Shown here piece by piece: positions 47,608-61,129 of a stretch of DNA of 64,000 nt. Origin of the DNA: Prunella strophiata (Eukaryota; Chordata; Aves; Passeriformes; Prunellidae); contig JAZBQD010000018.1 in NCBI GenBank assembly GCA_036583965.1, positions 14,238,867 to 14,302,866 on the forward strand, written 5' to 3'. The position numbers and the translations under genes were made by a program. Each line of letters starts with the position of its first letter. The stretch's first letter is position 1. The notes under the pieces are model-generated. The model had not been told where the DNA came from and searched no databases. It saw nothing but the letters and a program-made list of their open reading frames with translations.

Positions 47608-49744
47608 CCCATGTATCTCACTCAAAGGTGACTAAAACTTTCTTCTTGTTAGTAAACAATTAGCACAAAGTCTAATGAAAAATACCTATCTGGAAGCTGA
47701 TAGTATTGCAAGGGTCTTACATACCAAGCCCAACACTGGTTAATCATAGCTTGATTTAGAATCATTCCAGTCGGTTTAAGTTTGCTGTTTATTCTGTTGT
47801 TTTGGTTTTTTTCCTGCTTATGTGGAAAATCAATTTGCTTTTTAGGGCAATTCCTCCTGCTCTCCTATTTTCAAACACTAATTCAAATCTCTGGGGAACA
47901 GCCTCACCTCCTTGTATATGGCTTTGCTCACTCCCACATGGAGGAGCTCAGTGGGCTTTAGTGTGAGTTTTGTCCAAGGGAAAATTAATTAATTCATTCA
48001 ACATCACCCAGCACCTGCTGGTATGTGTGGCCAATGTGAGCAATCCCTGCACTCAGATGCAGAGGTTATTTTAGCAGAAGTGTGTTGGTCTCTGATACTT
48101 TCAGAAGTGCTAATGGCACTTCCATGAGGTCAGGACTTGGAATTTGGAAACTAAATCCAGGATTAGCTTCAGTTGTGGAGAGTACCTTCTCTATTAACCT
48201 GAATAGGAATCAAGATTCTCACTTTTTGCTTTTGCTGCCAAGGCTTTCTGCCTAACTTTGAAGTCTGGGACAATAAATCAAATTCAAAGAGTGAACTTCA
48301 TTTTTACCTCCAGTTCAAATGCTTGGGCTGAGTGGTGGTAATCTAAGTGTGAGATCACCGGTCAGTGAATTTCTAAGTGATGGGCATGAGGCATTTTCTG
48401 CCCCTTCGACTTGCTTCAGGAATTACACAGACCTGTTTAAATAACAACTACAGTTAGTTTTTTAAATCTCTTTCGTGCTTGTGTGCATTTGTATTTTAAG
48501 AGACTAGCACTTGGGCACCAGGCAAAACACCCATATAGATACAAAGACAGCTTTTCTCTTTAACAAAGCTCATCCTTCCCACCCTGCTTTTAACCTGGAA
48601 GAAATGCTGTAGAAATCCATGGGCATTACCAAGGCAAAGTGTGTGATAGAAAAAGCAGATCTGTATTTTTTGGTATAGCTTTTGTCTTTTCTGTTGTCTG
48701 CTGGAAGTTGACATTAACTTGTGTATTTCATACCCCCCAGTCAGACTGGCTTATTTGGTAGCCACCTCCATGGTGAGTTTGGGTGTTATTTCCACAGTAG
48801 CCCACAGGGCAGGTATTACCCTTGACAAGTGAGTGGAAGCAGTGCCACTCAGCCATTACTTTTTAATCTGCTAACCAGGGAAATGAGCCTTTTAAGTGCC
48901 TGACTTGCAGGAGGTCATCATTAGTCTGTCAAGGTATTCCTTTGCTGCCACCTTCTATAAATGTATTTGATATGGCAACTCCCAGTTATGCTGTTTTGAG
49001 CAGACAAGACGTACTGTTTGTGAAAACAGACTTCTTAAAAGCAAGCTGTGGTGGCGGGTAAAGGAGGAGAGGTTGTTTACAATATTTTAAGCCAAACGGT
49101 TCCTTTGGCAGGAGGTTTTCTGTAACATGTGAGAACAACAAGAATTAGCTCTCTCAGCACTTCAACAAGCAGAGATTTTTGTCTGTAATGAGAAGAATGA
49201 GACTTGTTTGACATAAACTACAAAACAACACAGCAAAGATGAAGAAGGAGGGCAGAAATACATTACTGAAGGTGAGAAGAAACAACTTCACTGCTCTACT
49301 GTGAATTCAAGATTCTTGCTCATTATAATGTATAATTACAGCTGGCATCATTCCAGAGGAGGGGTTGAAAGAAGGTAGGTCTTACCAACTGTGCTAAACC
49401 CTGTTGGGGAACTGACCACAGCAGCATCCCACCTGAGTTTGTGTAATCCAAAAGATTCCTGTTTTGTTCTTCTGTGCCAGGTCCTTCTTATGCAGATATG
49501 CAAATTCTCTTTGGACTCCTGAGATTTGAAAACTGAGTAGAATTTTTATGTTCCTTCGTTAAGGGTAAAAATAGGCTATCCCAAGACAGACAGGCCCCCC
49601 AAATTATATACTGATCTGAGAAAATGGGAATAGCTTACTTTTGCCATTAAATGAATAACTTCTTTCAGCAACCATAGCTTGGTTGTGCCTCTTCTGAAGT
49701 CTTTGCTGTCTTTCTGAAATTTTTAGCTGTTTAGTGATAAATTT

Positions 49745-50117
49745 GGAGAAAAGGAGGCTCAGGGGAGACCTTACCACTCTCTACACTCCCTGAAAGAAGG
49801 TTGTACCTGAATAGGGGTCAGTCTCTTCTCCCAGGTAACAATTTCCTGGACCAGAGAAAATGGCTTCAGGTTGCACCAGGGGAGGTTTAGGCTGGATATC
49901 AGGAAAAAATGTCTTCTCCAAAAGTGTTGTCAGGTATTGGAACTGGCTTCTCAGGGTAGTGGTGGAGTCACCATCTCTGGAGGTATTTAAAAGATGTGTA
50001 AATGTGACACTTAGGGACACGTTTTAGTGATGCACCTGGTAGTGCTGGGTTAAGGGTTGGACTCAATCCTAAAGGTATTTTCCAACCTAAATAATTTAGT
50101 GATTCTATGATTCCAAG
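49745..50117 (+). mobile_element. 5'-truncated CR1 LINE
   Basis: About 370 bp of CR1 3' region: GGAGGCTCAGGGGAGACCTT, GGTTTAGGCTGGATATCAGG, TGGTGGAGTCACCATCTCTG, GTTGGACTCAATCCTAAAGG, and the terminus GATTCTATGATTC. It inserted in the SLC10A7-POU4F2 intergenic interval. Confidence 0.9.
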
Positions 50118-52587
50118 TCTTATCTGTGGAGCTTTCCTTCTGTTTGGACACAACCATGTGCTACTTATTAATATTTCATTTGTGCACATGCACGCTGCTA
50201 AGAGTGGTGCTTATCTATGCATAAAAAGGCTATTAATAACTGATCCTGTAGGTACCTAATATTTGCCAGCATTTTATTACAGAAGCAATTATTTTTGCCC
50301 AATTCCACCCTGGTGCTAGAGGCTCCACCTCCTTACACTTATATTATCTCTGTGCCAGCCCATAATTTTTTGCTTATGCATATGAGAATAGCTGAGGAAA
50401 TCAGGATCTAAAAGCAACTAAATACTTTTTTTAAAGACTTTAAGAAGAATTATTTGGAACAATTTATTCCTTTAATTTCCTGCTAGCAATGCTAGCTCTT
50501 CACTAGAGGTACCTGGGGAAAGTAAAAATGTGTGTTAAAGCCAAAGGGGTGTGCAATTCACTGTACTTTACCTACAGTCTTTGGTGTAGACCCTGGTCTG
50601 TTATGAAGCCATAAAAAGGGTTAATGGGATTGTAATCAAAGATGCAAAACAAACAAGACAAGGATGCTTATGTCTTCTAAGCAAAAAATGAGAATTATGT
50701 TGAAGTAAAGGTTTATGGGGTTATTTCTATTTATAGGGGAGAAAACCATGCATGCCTTGTGTGAGCATCTGGATATATATTAAAAAATGAGGTTATATAT
50801 GGTCTACTGGACTTTATTTTTATTTTTTTTTTTTTGTCTATAAGATAAAAGAATTATTAAAATCAGCAAGAGGAAAATTAAGAGACTTCTTGCAGTTTCA
50901 GGTGTATGGTATCAGTTTGGAAAACAGGGTATTTTTTTGTTATTATTGGATGTTTTTCCCCTCAACACTGGTATGAACTTTAATTAACCAGGTACCCATA
51001 TGTTTACACAGAAAGACAAACAGTCTATTTATTTCAGCAGCTGTTCAACAAGCCACCAGCACAATCAATTAGATTAATCCCAGGAAATAAAACTTGAAAT
51101 AAAGATGATATCTGAAATCATTTTTATTCATGGTTAGAGACCATGCAGATTCTTTTGACAAGTTGAAAAATCTTATGGGTGATGTTGAAAACTTCAATGT
51201 ACAAGTGCTAATTCAATTTGAGGGCAAAAAAAAACCTGTCTTGATAGAAGGGTTTCTGTAGAGATATTACTAGAATGGCAAACCCCCAAGCAATACAAAG
51301 GCAGCCTGAGTATTGTATGCTCATTACCTGAATTTTCAAACACTTATCAACTGTGAGAAGTATGAATATGCAAAGCTTCCAGACCCTGGCCAACGTTTTC
51401 CTTTTTCCCTTCTGCTCCTGGAATGAAGAAGCCAGTGGTTTATGTCGGTGCATATATCTATAACTGCCATTAGCTCAATTTAAAGTTGCATTTGATATAA
51501 GGTCACAGGTCTCTAACTCAGCAGAGCATTTAAGTAAATCAGCCTCTTCTCCAGCTGCAGCACCTGAAATGTGTGTGAGTGCTCTGTTGAACCGGGGCTA
51601 AAATTTCAGTTCTTGTGTTGTCACAGCTGTTCTGCAGGGGAGATAAAAGGTGGACCTTGCGTAGGCAGCATGATATTAAGAATTGATTGAATCACAACTG
51701 TGGAGATTCAAAAATGCTAAAATGGGAATGAATTCTTGCCTTTAATGGTGAGATCCTAAACACTCTTCTCTAGAAGAAAAGAGAGACTTACACTGAATGT
51801 CTTATATGAGGGAATGGTTTGAATAAGAATTGCCATCCCATGTGGAAGACCTCTTGACCTCCGTGAGGATTTCAGGGACTTACTCTCAGGTTGAGTCTAA
51901 GGCTGCAAAGGCAATGTTAATTTGCCTAATTTTAAGTTCTGGGCCAGATCATGCAAGCTCTTGTTTGCATATCTAGTCCATTATGTCTGAATATTTTGTG
52001 GCAGCATTTTATGACAGATATCATATCAGCCCAGGTGTTGTAACTGGAAATGAGAAATAGCACAAAGTGCACGTCACACTTACACTGGCATTGTTGCCTG
52101 ACCCTTATCTTCTGCTTTTTCTCATGTGAGCAGTGCCACGAAATACTGATAGATGAAAAAAACCCCCTGAGATTTCTGTGCAAGACTTGGAGTCCTGTGC
52201 TTACTGATGAATGCTTAAAACTTTAATAGCTAATCTTGAACAAGAGTCTGTGTTTTTTTTAAAAAGCTAAAATAATGTTGCTATAAATAAAGGACACCAG
52301 ACTCTGCAGGTTAAGTCTAACAGGTCAATAACAAATCTGTTTATATTAGATTGTCTCTTTAAATATAAGAAAAATGTGTTCTAAAAATTAAAAAGCTGAA
52401 GAATGGTGAATTAAAAAAAGCTGTGGATGCACAATGAATGCTTTTATTTTTACAGAATAAGTTTTTATTCTGTAGAGGCATTAAAGGATTTATTCTAGGC
52501 ATTTTTTTCCATGATAGTTGTAGTCTTTCTCCTCCCTGCTAATTTTTGCTGGTGCTGTTTGTGACTTCTCTGCTGCTTGAGTTCCTT

Positions 52588-52902
52588 GATCACAGAATCA
52601 TTTGGGTTGGAGAAGACCTCTGAGATCATCCAGTCCAACTGTTCCCCCAGCACTGCCAAGCCCACCAGTAACCCATGCCCCTAAGTGCCACTTCTACATG
52701 TCTTTTATGTACCTTCAGGGTTGGTGATTCCACCACTTCCTGGGCAGCCTTCTCCAGTGCTTGACAACACTCCTGGTGAAGAAATTTTTCCTAATATCCA
52801 ATCTCAGCCTCTCCTGAGGCCATTTCCTCTTGTCACTTGGGAGATGAGATTGACCCCCCACCTGACTACAATCTCCTTTCAGGTAGCTGTAGAGGGTGGC
52901 AA
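52588..52902 (-). mobile_element. 5'-truncated CR1 LINE, minus orientation
   Basis: The plus strand begins ATCACAGAATCATTTGGGTT and continues GATCATCCAGTCCAACTGTT, CTTCCTGGGCAGCCTTCTCC and TTTTTCCTAATATCCAATCT, the exact reverse of a CR1 3' region, ending near CAGGTAGCTGTAGAGGGTG. A chance 186-codon frame starting at 52685 runs through it and is not a gene. Confidence 0.9.
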
Positions 52903-52999
52903 ACAGATAAACATTCTAGGTTATGACAAAAGTTTTGAGGCTCCAAGCAAAGAGCTGGGAACAGCTATATTTTCTCCAGGTTCCCAAAGTCCTGTGGAT

Positions 53000-55900
53000 G
53001 CTCACATTGATGGGACCTGTTGGAACATGTGTTTGCACCTTCTGTTCAGTCTGAATGCTCCTGTTGTCTTGCTGTGGAAACCAAGAGGCCAGCTGAGCCC
53101 CTTGGGGTTGTGTGCCATTGTGGAGAGAGGTGGTGATGTACCCTGGGAGCTGAGAAATGCTTCTTGGTCCTTAGTGTACACTAAATTACAGTGGAGGAGT
53201 GGAGGGGGATTGTCACTGCAGTCTGGAAGTGTGGTTGGGATTTGAAAGGAGACTTGCTAAAAGCACAGCTGCTTGCTCCAGCATCTCCACAGTGAATTTT
53301 CTAAATGGACAAATTTTTTACTGGAATTTTTCATGTCTCCATAACTTTAATCTGAAATGTGAAAATCAGTTCAAGTTTCTGCTTAAATGTTGTCTAAAAA
53401 ATGTGTCCATCCACTTGCCCACTGTAAATGTATTAAAACATATGTATTAGTAAGCACATACACATTTTACTGAGCTCAAGAGATTAGGTTATGAGAAAAG
53501 AAACCTGGTGGTTTTAGAGCACTAAATCATTTGTAAAAAAGCATCTGATGAATTAAAAGCATGGGGGAGGAATGGTGTTACTTTTATGTGTCCAAGGTTC
53601 AGAGCATGCCTCAGTCTTAACTATGGTGGACACTGCTAACTACTGACTACTGAGGGATTTGAGGTTTTATCTGCTGTGTGGCTCCCTAGCTGAGAAATGA
53701 CAAGTGAAATGAGTAGTAATCAATATGCTGCTGCTTTCTGGAGTTGTATGCATTTCCTAATAATTCAAATTTCTGCATGGCTGTCATTGCTAAAGATGAC
53801 CAGAAAAAAGGGGCTTGTGAGAATAAATGAAGCATCCTATTGCTTCAGACTGTGCTATGTCTGACTCGTGCAAAGTGATTTGGTGTTAACTCTGTGGCTT
53901 TCCTTTTGCATAAGAAGGCTGGCTCTGTACTCTGGCATGCTGAATAGAAAATTAAAAATGCAGGCCAGTCTTCGGGAACATTTTACTTACTGTTTTAATA
54001 AACTTTTGTTTATGCCTAGAGGTGCCATTAAATTACCAGCCAGACATTAATATACAGTACACAAGGGATCTTGTATATAAGCAGTGATTATTACTGTGTG
54101 ACTCAGATGGAGCTTGCTGTGCACCCAGAGAGCTGCTGGACGGGAGGTGCACAGGGAATACCTGTCTGGATGGAGAGTGGTGCTGCTTGGGCACTACTGG
54201 ATGTGCCAGAGGGTTGGGCATATTTGGAGGAAAGCCATTTTCCCAGAGCAGGAGCATGACTCAAGGGGACAGTGCTCTGTCATGGTAGAAACACCTCTGC
54301 TTTGTTTCACAAAATAACAGAAGCCAAGCACATGGTGTGGATGATCCTGGAGCTAAAGGTACTAAGCCAACTATTATTCTGGACCCCATTAAAAAAGGAG
54401 TCTTATTCCCCCACCAAGCAGCTGCTTCAGCTGCTGATTCTGGCTGCACAGGGTTGCTGGAAATGGTTAATTCCAAACATGGCTTTCTTTCTATGCCACT
54501 GTCTCCAGAGTGAGAACAGCACCTACAGAAGCAAAGACTTCAAGAACGAGCTGGAGTTAAACGTGGGCTGTGGGCACCACACTGGGCAGCCTCTGAATAA
54601 CAGGGTGGAGAAGGTAAAATCAGGGTGATGTGCCTTGCTGCAGGTCTTGTGATTGCCTCCTTCCACAGACAGGTACAACATCAAATGCAGGAGTGTTGTA
54701 AGTTCATCTAGAAAGAAGAAATTCAAAATCCCTCCAGCTCCTGAAAAAATGTATGCCAATTAATTCGGAATTGGGATTTTCCTTTACATTTGATCTACTT
54801 AAGAATGCACCACAAGGAAAGCTTCCTATGAGGAAAGCTTAGAAATGCTCTCAGGGAAAAGGCACCATCATAACTCTCCCACTTCCTAAAGGGATCAGGG
54901 TAGAGCTCTGCTTAATGCACATCCTCTAAAGGAAATATAAGGCCCTACCTCATACAGCCTCTTTAGGTTCTGCTGGAAAAAAACTCAACTAGATGAGCTC
55001 TCCCCATCTCTGCTCTAACTTCCCTACTGCACTTGCTGACTGACTTGTACCTACTAAAAAAATTAATTAGTTCCTTCCCTCACTTACTCCAGCTCAAGGC
55101 TGTGGCATTAAAGCCACTTACATGGAAGGGAATGGGGGAGATTGGATGAGACTTGTGAAATGAACAATACAAAATTGCCCAAGGATGGCTTATGTGCCAT
55201 AAGCTGGATAGATGTCAGGCAGGGATACTTGGAAGTCTTTGTCAGGCCCTGATTATGTTGTAGGACTATTTCAATTTGACAAAAGAATAACTCTTTGCTT
55301 TCCCTGGGAACAGGAATGAGAAGGCAGAGTGTCCCAGGAGTAGACCTATTCAGTAGTGTCCTGGTGCAGGTGTGGGGCAGATGCTGAACATGAGAGAGGG
55401 GAGGATGAGAGGGTTTAGCAGCTGTGCCAAAAAAAGCAAGTGGGGGATATTTGAGCCCTGGATGTGACAGAGGAGCAAAAGTCTTGCCTCCTGGTTAGTG
55501 AGGCAGCAGTAAGGGAAATGAATTCACAGTGGAAGGGAGAGCAACAGGACAGGAGGCTTGGACAGAAATAGGCTTTCCCTTCAGGCGCTGTCTCTCATGG
55601 TGCTGTTTACCTTGGGATAGTTTGGATCCCAAAGCTCCTACCTCAGTGTCACTTTAATCCTCTGCACCCCTGCCATCTCCTTCTCATTGTTTAAATAAGC
55701 AGTTTGGGCTGAACACTTCTGGAATAACAACTGCACCCAGAAGTTTTGTCAGATACTGCTGACTTCATGATTTATATCTGATTAACTGCCAAAGAACCGA
55801 AGCAGTCATGTTTTCCTTCTATTTGATGGTTGGAGGGGTTGTGTTTGTTTCCATGGTTTTGTTTTTCATTTATGTCATTATTTGCCAGCAAAACACAATC

Positions 55901-58900
55901 ATGTCCTTTGTTTTAGCTCAGCTTTATTCCCTTGTCCTCTGTGTGATACCGTTTTAGGCACAAAGCGTCCCAGTTTTTTTAATACTTCATAACTTATTAA
56001 TGCTGCACATTGTGGGATGAAGAGTTGTCAGCAACCTCATTTTTTATGTATTGACAGATATAATATCTGATTTGTTATTAAATAGCTTTTAAAGGATTTC
56101 TTCCTCTCTGGTTATACTTTTCCTAATTATTTAATGTATTTCCCCATAGCTTATCTCCCTTCCTGGCTCCACATTTTTTTTTTTCCTTCTGCATCTGCTT
56201 TATCATTTGACATTTTTTTCACTTAAATGTGAACCTGATCAACATCAGACATATCAGACCCTATCTATGAATGTGCTCTCATGCACATCATGTCTTTCCT
56301 AGAGATGTGCATGATTTCCTCTCTAGGAAAGGATGTGTGGGAACATTTCAGGACTGATATATGCAGCATTTGGAAGCACTCAGTGTTCCTGTGACATCAC
56401 TTCCTAATCCGTTTAAAATCAAGGCCAGAGAGGTTGGGATCAAATGAATATATTTGCAAATAGTGTGGAATTTATTCCATGGAGGTAAATGATGGCACTG
56501 TCAAGTGATGTGGCTGTAAGTTTCCTGTGGAATGTACTTTGCTTCTCCCCAGACTGATGGAGCGCTAGGTCCTGGCCTGTGGAGAAGGCAGGACACAGCA
56601 ATGACCTGCAAAGATCCAAGAGGTGTAACAATATTAAGAGGAAGTCAAACTGACAAATCTCAGGAAATGTAAAGCCTTCTCTGGCATTCTCCCTCAGGGA
56701 AGCTGGTGATTTTGCCCTGTTTCTTTGAATCTTTAAACTCTTTAGTAATATTAAAATCAAATGGGACAGATGCAAGAGAAATAAGGCTCTACCTTCTTTC
56801 CAGGTAAGAGAATACAAAATTTGGAGCACGGGCTGTCCTGAACATTCTAGAAGATTAAGTTGAAACTCCTAAAAGCCAGCTTTCCTCAACCTTAAGACAA
56901 ACTTCCTAGAAACTTCTAGCACCTGATTTCTCTGATGGCTGCTCCTTCCAAACTCAACTTTTGGGACAGGTGCCTGATTTCAGCACTAGAGGGGCTGGGG
57001 TGACTGCTCTCCTCTTTCTGCTTTCTGTGATTTACACACTCTTCCCATTATGAGTGGTTAATTACTTTACAAGCATTGTAAAACTTTTGCATCTGCACAT
57101 CTGTGCACCCACACCCAGGAATAAATCCCCAGCAAAAATGCAGCACAGACTTTTGTAATGAAAATTCTCATGTTGTAGGTATTTTGGTATGATTATTATA
57201 ATATTAGAAGGTTATTTTTGTAAGCACAAAGAGAAAAAGATATGAAGGTATCCCCCTGTTATCTCTGAAGTCTTTTATTTAATAGGTTAAACCCAGTTGT
57301 TCATTGTGAAATTATCCAGGGAAGCTATTTCCTGTTCTTGCTTTCAATTTTCCACATTTAAATATGTACAGCTTTTCATGGTTTAAAAAAAATAATTTTT
57401 TTGTTTTCTGCTTTTGAATTGCAGTTGAAGAAGCCCATAATTTGTATCAAGAGCACAGCTTTATTATGCCAATAGCTTTTCTTTTCCTTTTTAAATTTTT
57501 TTTTTAATGCAACCTTCTGAATACATTATAGCTTTGCTGTCTACTGGGAAACAGTATTTCTGTGAAAAAGTGCTAAACAGGAAAATTTCTCTAAATTTAT
57601 ATGGTCTCTTGGTAGTCTAGGAGGAGAAGTAATTCAAGAGAATATCATGAGCAGAGCATCAGTAAACCAGGTTCTGTATTTGGTAAGAACAAGCAGGTTC
57701 TAGAAAAGGGATCAGTAAAACCCCCACTTGTTGTCTTTTAAATTTTCTTCCTAATGCCTGAGATTATATCATGAAAATTTCACACTGAGCTCTTAAGTAA
57801 AAGAAAAATCACTTATTTTTTGAATAACTAAATATGTAAGAGGACCTTTTATTACAAGTTAAAACAAAAAAAAAAAAGTATTCTGCATTTACGGTCCCTG
57901 GGGAAAAAAAGATCATAGCATTATAATAAACCCAAAAAGTCACAAAACCTTTAATCATCTCATAGCTTCTATTTAGAAGAGCACACTCATATGTGTCTTT
58001 AAGTCCCATTAAGTACTATTCTAAATTGAACTTGTACATAATTCCTGCTACTGCATTAGGCTAAGGGTAGTAAGTCCTGCAGCTGGCAATACCTAAGTGT
58101 TCATAGGTATTCAATAATAATCAGTAGGAAGAACCAAAAGATCCCTTGCAGATGCCTAAAGCAGTATAAACACCTAGGCCAAGGCACAATAAAGACTTGT
58201 AAATTCCTCTTCCATGAGGAAATCCAGCTACTGGGATCAGTACAGCAGTCTCTTCAATTTTCTCAGAGAAAATCTGAGCTCATGCCACTAAGTGCTTGTG
58301 AGAAATATAAATGTGTTGTAAACCGCCTCCCATATATTTCCACTTTTTCTCCTCAACTTTCCTATTTATAATTAACACCTCTCTTTATCTTGTTCATTCT
58401 GAATATCTTTGTTCTTTTCAAGCTAAATTATTAAATACTATCTCTTCCTCTCATTTAAGCTCCCTTTATCTGGTGATCCCCTCTCCCTTACATTAAAATC
58501 TCTCCTGTCTAAATACATAATCAGATGACATCTGCTACTCAGGAGCATGAAAATCCTCACACATTCCCTAAAATAACTGTGCAGTTATCAGGCAGCAATG
58601 TATGTGCTACAGATCAGAGGCTGGGCACACAAAAGGAAAAGGCTCAAACCACAAGAGAGTGGTTGTTCAAAGTGTGAAGCCCAGAACTGTCCAGTCCACT
58701 CCTGCATCTTTGCAGACATGAAATCCAGTACCTGCTCACACAAACAGCCCTGCTGGTTTCAGCAGCCTACCTGTGAGCAAAAGACCTGGTGCCACATAGC
58801 TACACATGTCACAGAGCTTTTGTATTATGCAGAAGGAAGCACAAGAGCCTTTGGAGGCAGGAAAGCATCTGGAAGCCTCAAGGTATGTTTGCAGTTGAAC

Positions 58901-61100
58901 AGAAATGAAAATTTGGTCATGTGAAATCAGAGAGAAGCTAAATTCTTGTTCCTGTACTATGTCTAAGCCACAGCTAAATATACCCCAAAATGTCTTTGTA
59001 CAATGTAACAGAGAATAAACACACACATGTACCAGACCATTCCAGATCTGTTTGAATCCTGGGGTTTATTAGAATATAAGTATTATCTGTATAGGAACAT
59101 GAAGAGGAATGTGAAATGTTGCAGGGGACAGTTTTGGATGACAGGACAGACACTGGATTGTCCCTCTCTAATAGGGACCAAATGCCTCCTTATGGATGAT
59201 AAATTCCCTGGTAGCAACAGTGATGCTGCCTTGCAGACAGGTTTAGGATGTGTGAGTGTCCTGCCAATTATAAAATTCACATGTAGTGTTTTCTTCCCTT
59301 CTGCTCAGACATTGCAGGGCTTACAGAGTCCACTCTTATTTAAAAGCAGGAACAATTTCATCTATTTAATCTGAGAGACATATAGGCTTACCACAGTCAT
59401 AGCAGGACAGCTTTAAAAAAAAAAACCAGCTAAAATGTCTTTGTACAAGTCCTTCAACACACAGCTTAGGATATCTGCATATAATTTTAAAGATTACAGA
59501 AGCAGAGAGCCTTGTGAACCAGGGTATTTTGTAACTCAGATGGCAGAAGTTATTTATTACAAACTTCAGACTCTTTGGAAAAAATGTAAAGGCAAGGCAT
59601 CCACTCAAAGCAAGAGAGCCTCATTAAAGCTTATCTTTTTTATTTTGAGTGTAGACAGAAGTTCTATCAGTCTACCTTTGGTTTGGGGGCTTTTCTTGTT
59701 TGTTTGTTTGTGTTTAGTACATATATTTCTTAACTGTTCTAAATGTAATACCCAGTGAGATATCTCATCCTTCTTTAGAGAAACAGGCTTGGGACTGTGC
59801 ACAGGAAGTGACCCTTTGGAGGGGAAATTGACAAGCACCTTCTAGAGCCTAAGACTGAACCTGAGGTTTCTAACTTTTGCCAATTAGATCTGTTGTGAGC
59901 AAATATCTGAAAATGTTTCACAAAATTAACTGGAATGAACACTAAGCAAGGTTAGAAATTTATTATTAATATCCACCTGCAAAGAGTGAGGGGCAGGACT
60001 ATTACCATGTTAAAAGTATGATGCAAAAGCAGGGTGAGACTGCTGTCTTTATTGCATGATTGAATTTTATTGCCAGACTGAGCATCCTCCTTACCTACCT
60101 CTTCTTCGCATCCCTCTGCAGCTTCTGCAGGAATTGCAGCTCTGCAGCATTTTCATTCACTATGAAATTCAGCTGCTTCTAACTTCTGAGTCCATAACTT
60201 CTGACCTAAACAGATCACTTATTACTATATTTTTTCCTGAATTATGCAGAATCTGCTCCTGCCTTCTAGCCCTGCTAGTGCAGTGTGAGGCCTCTGCATC
60301 TTGCAGCTCATCAGCCTGGCTGGAACCACTAGGAACAGGGTGAAAAGTCTCCTTCCCATCTCTGTTAGGAGCTCCAGGACTGTGCTCAAATTCTCAAGAA
60401 AACCACCTGGGAAACCATGGACAGCTGCCTGGTCTCCTGTTGTGCTCAGATCAGAGGGCCTGTGCCCTTGCTGGTGTGCTTTCAGAGCCACACAGGAGAA
60501 GAAGTGCATGCTCTGATCCATGAACGGTGCAGATGTCCTGGACCTGGGGCCACCTGTGAGTGAGTACCCACAGAGAGATTTAATATAGTATATATGATAT
60601 ATATTGACTGTACATCTTCATCTGATTTATCTCTCCTGTGCAGCAATCAAATCCTCCAAGTAATCAAATCCTACACTTGTTATAATCACAGCTTGCTCTA
60701 GATGAACACATTATGCATTTATTTTACCCCAAAACAGCCAGCCTTGCCGTGATTGCACAGGGCAAGTGCAGTGAGGTTTTGCAATCTGTCTCTCCCTCCT
60801 CTGAAGGGAGCAGGGATCAACACGGACTCCAGTAAACTTTAGTAAAGCAGTGAAATGTATAATCATTATAAACCACAGTTTGGATCTGTTTACGGGTGGG
60901 AGAAGGCACGTTCCCTCCCACATCCAAACATTTCAGCTCTGATGTGTCCCTGTTTACACAAGTGAACCTCCCAGAACACGCAGGGATATACACATCTTGG
61001 AGATCAGCTGAGCTTTCAGCTATAAACATTTCTTTCCTCGGCAGCAGAAAGCCCGTGGCAGGGCTGTTCCTTGAAGCTTGAATACATCGGCAGAGGCTGT
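53000..61100. other. POU4F2-SLC10A7 intergenic region, right part
   Basis: AT-rich unique DNA with scattered homopolymers. Frames of 108-129 codons at 54272, 56440 and 58598 lack any recognised domain. No repeat family was recognised except minor A/T runs. GC content rises toward the SLC10A7 island at about 61 kb. Confidence 0.6.
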
Positions 61101-61129
61101 GCGGGATAAAACTTGCCCGAAATGTTCAG

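Noticed and set aside
52685..53245. 186-codon plus-strand frame
   Set aside because: Its first third is an antisense read of a CR1 3' end; the rest matches nothing recognised.
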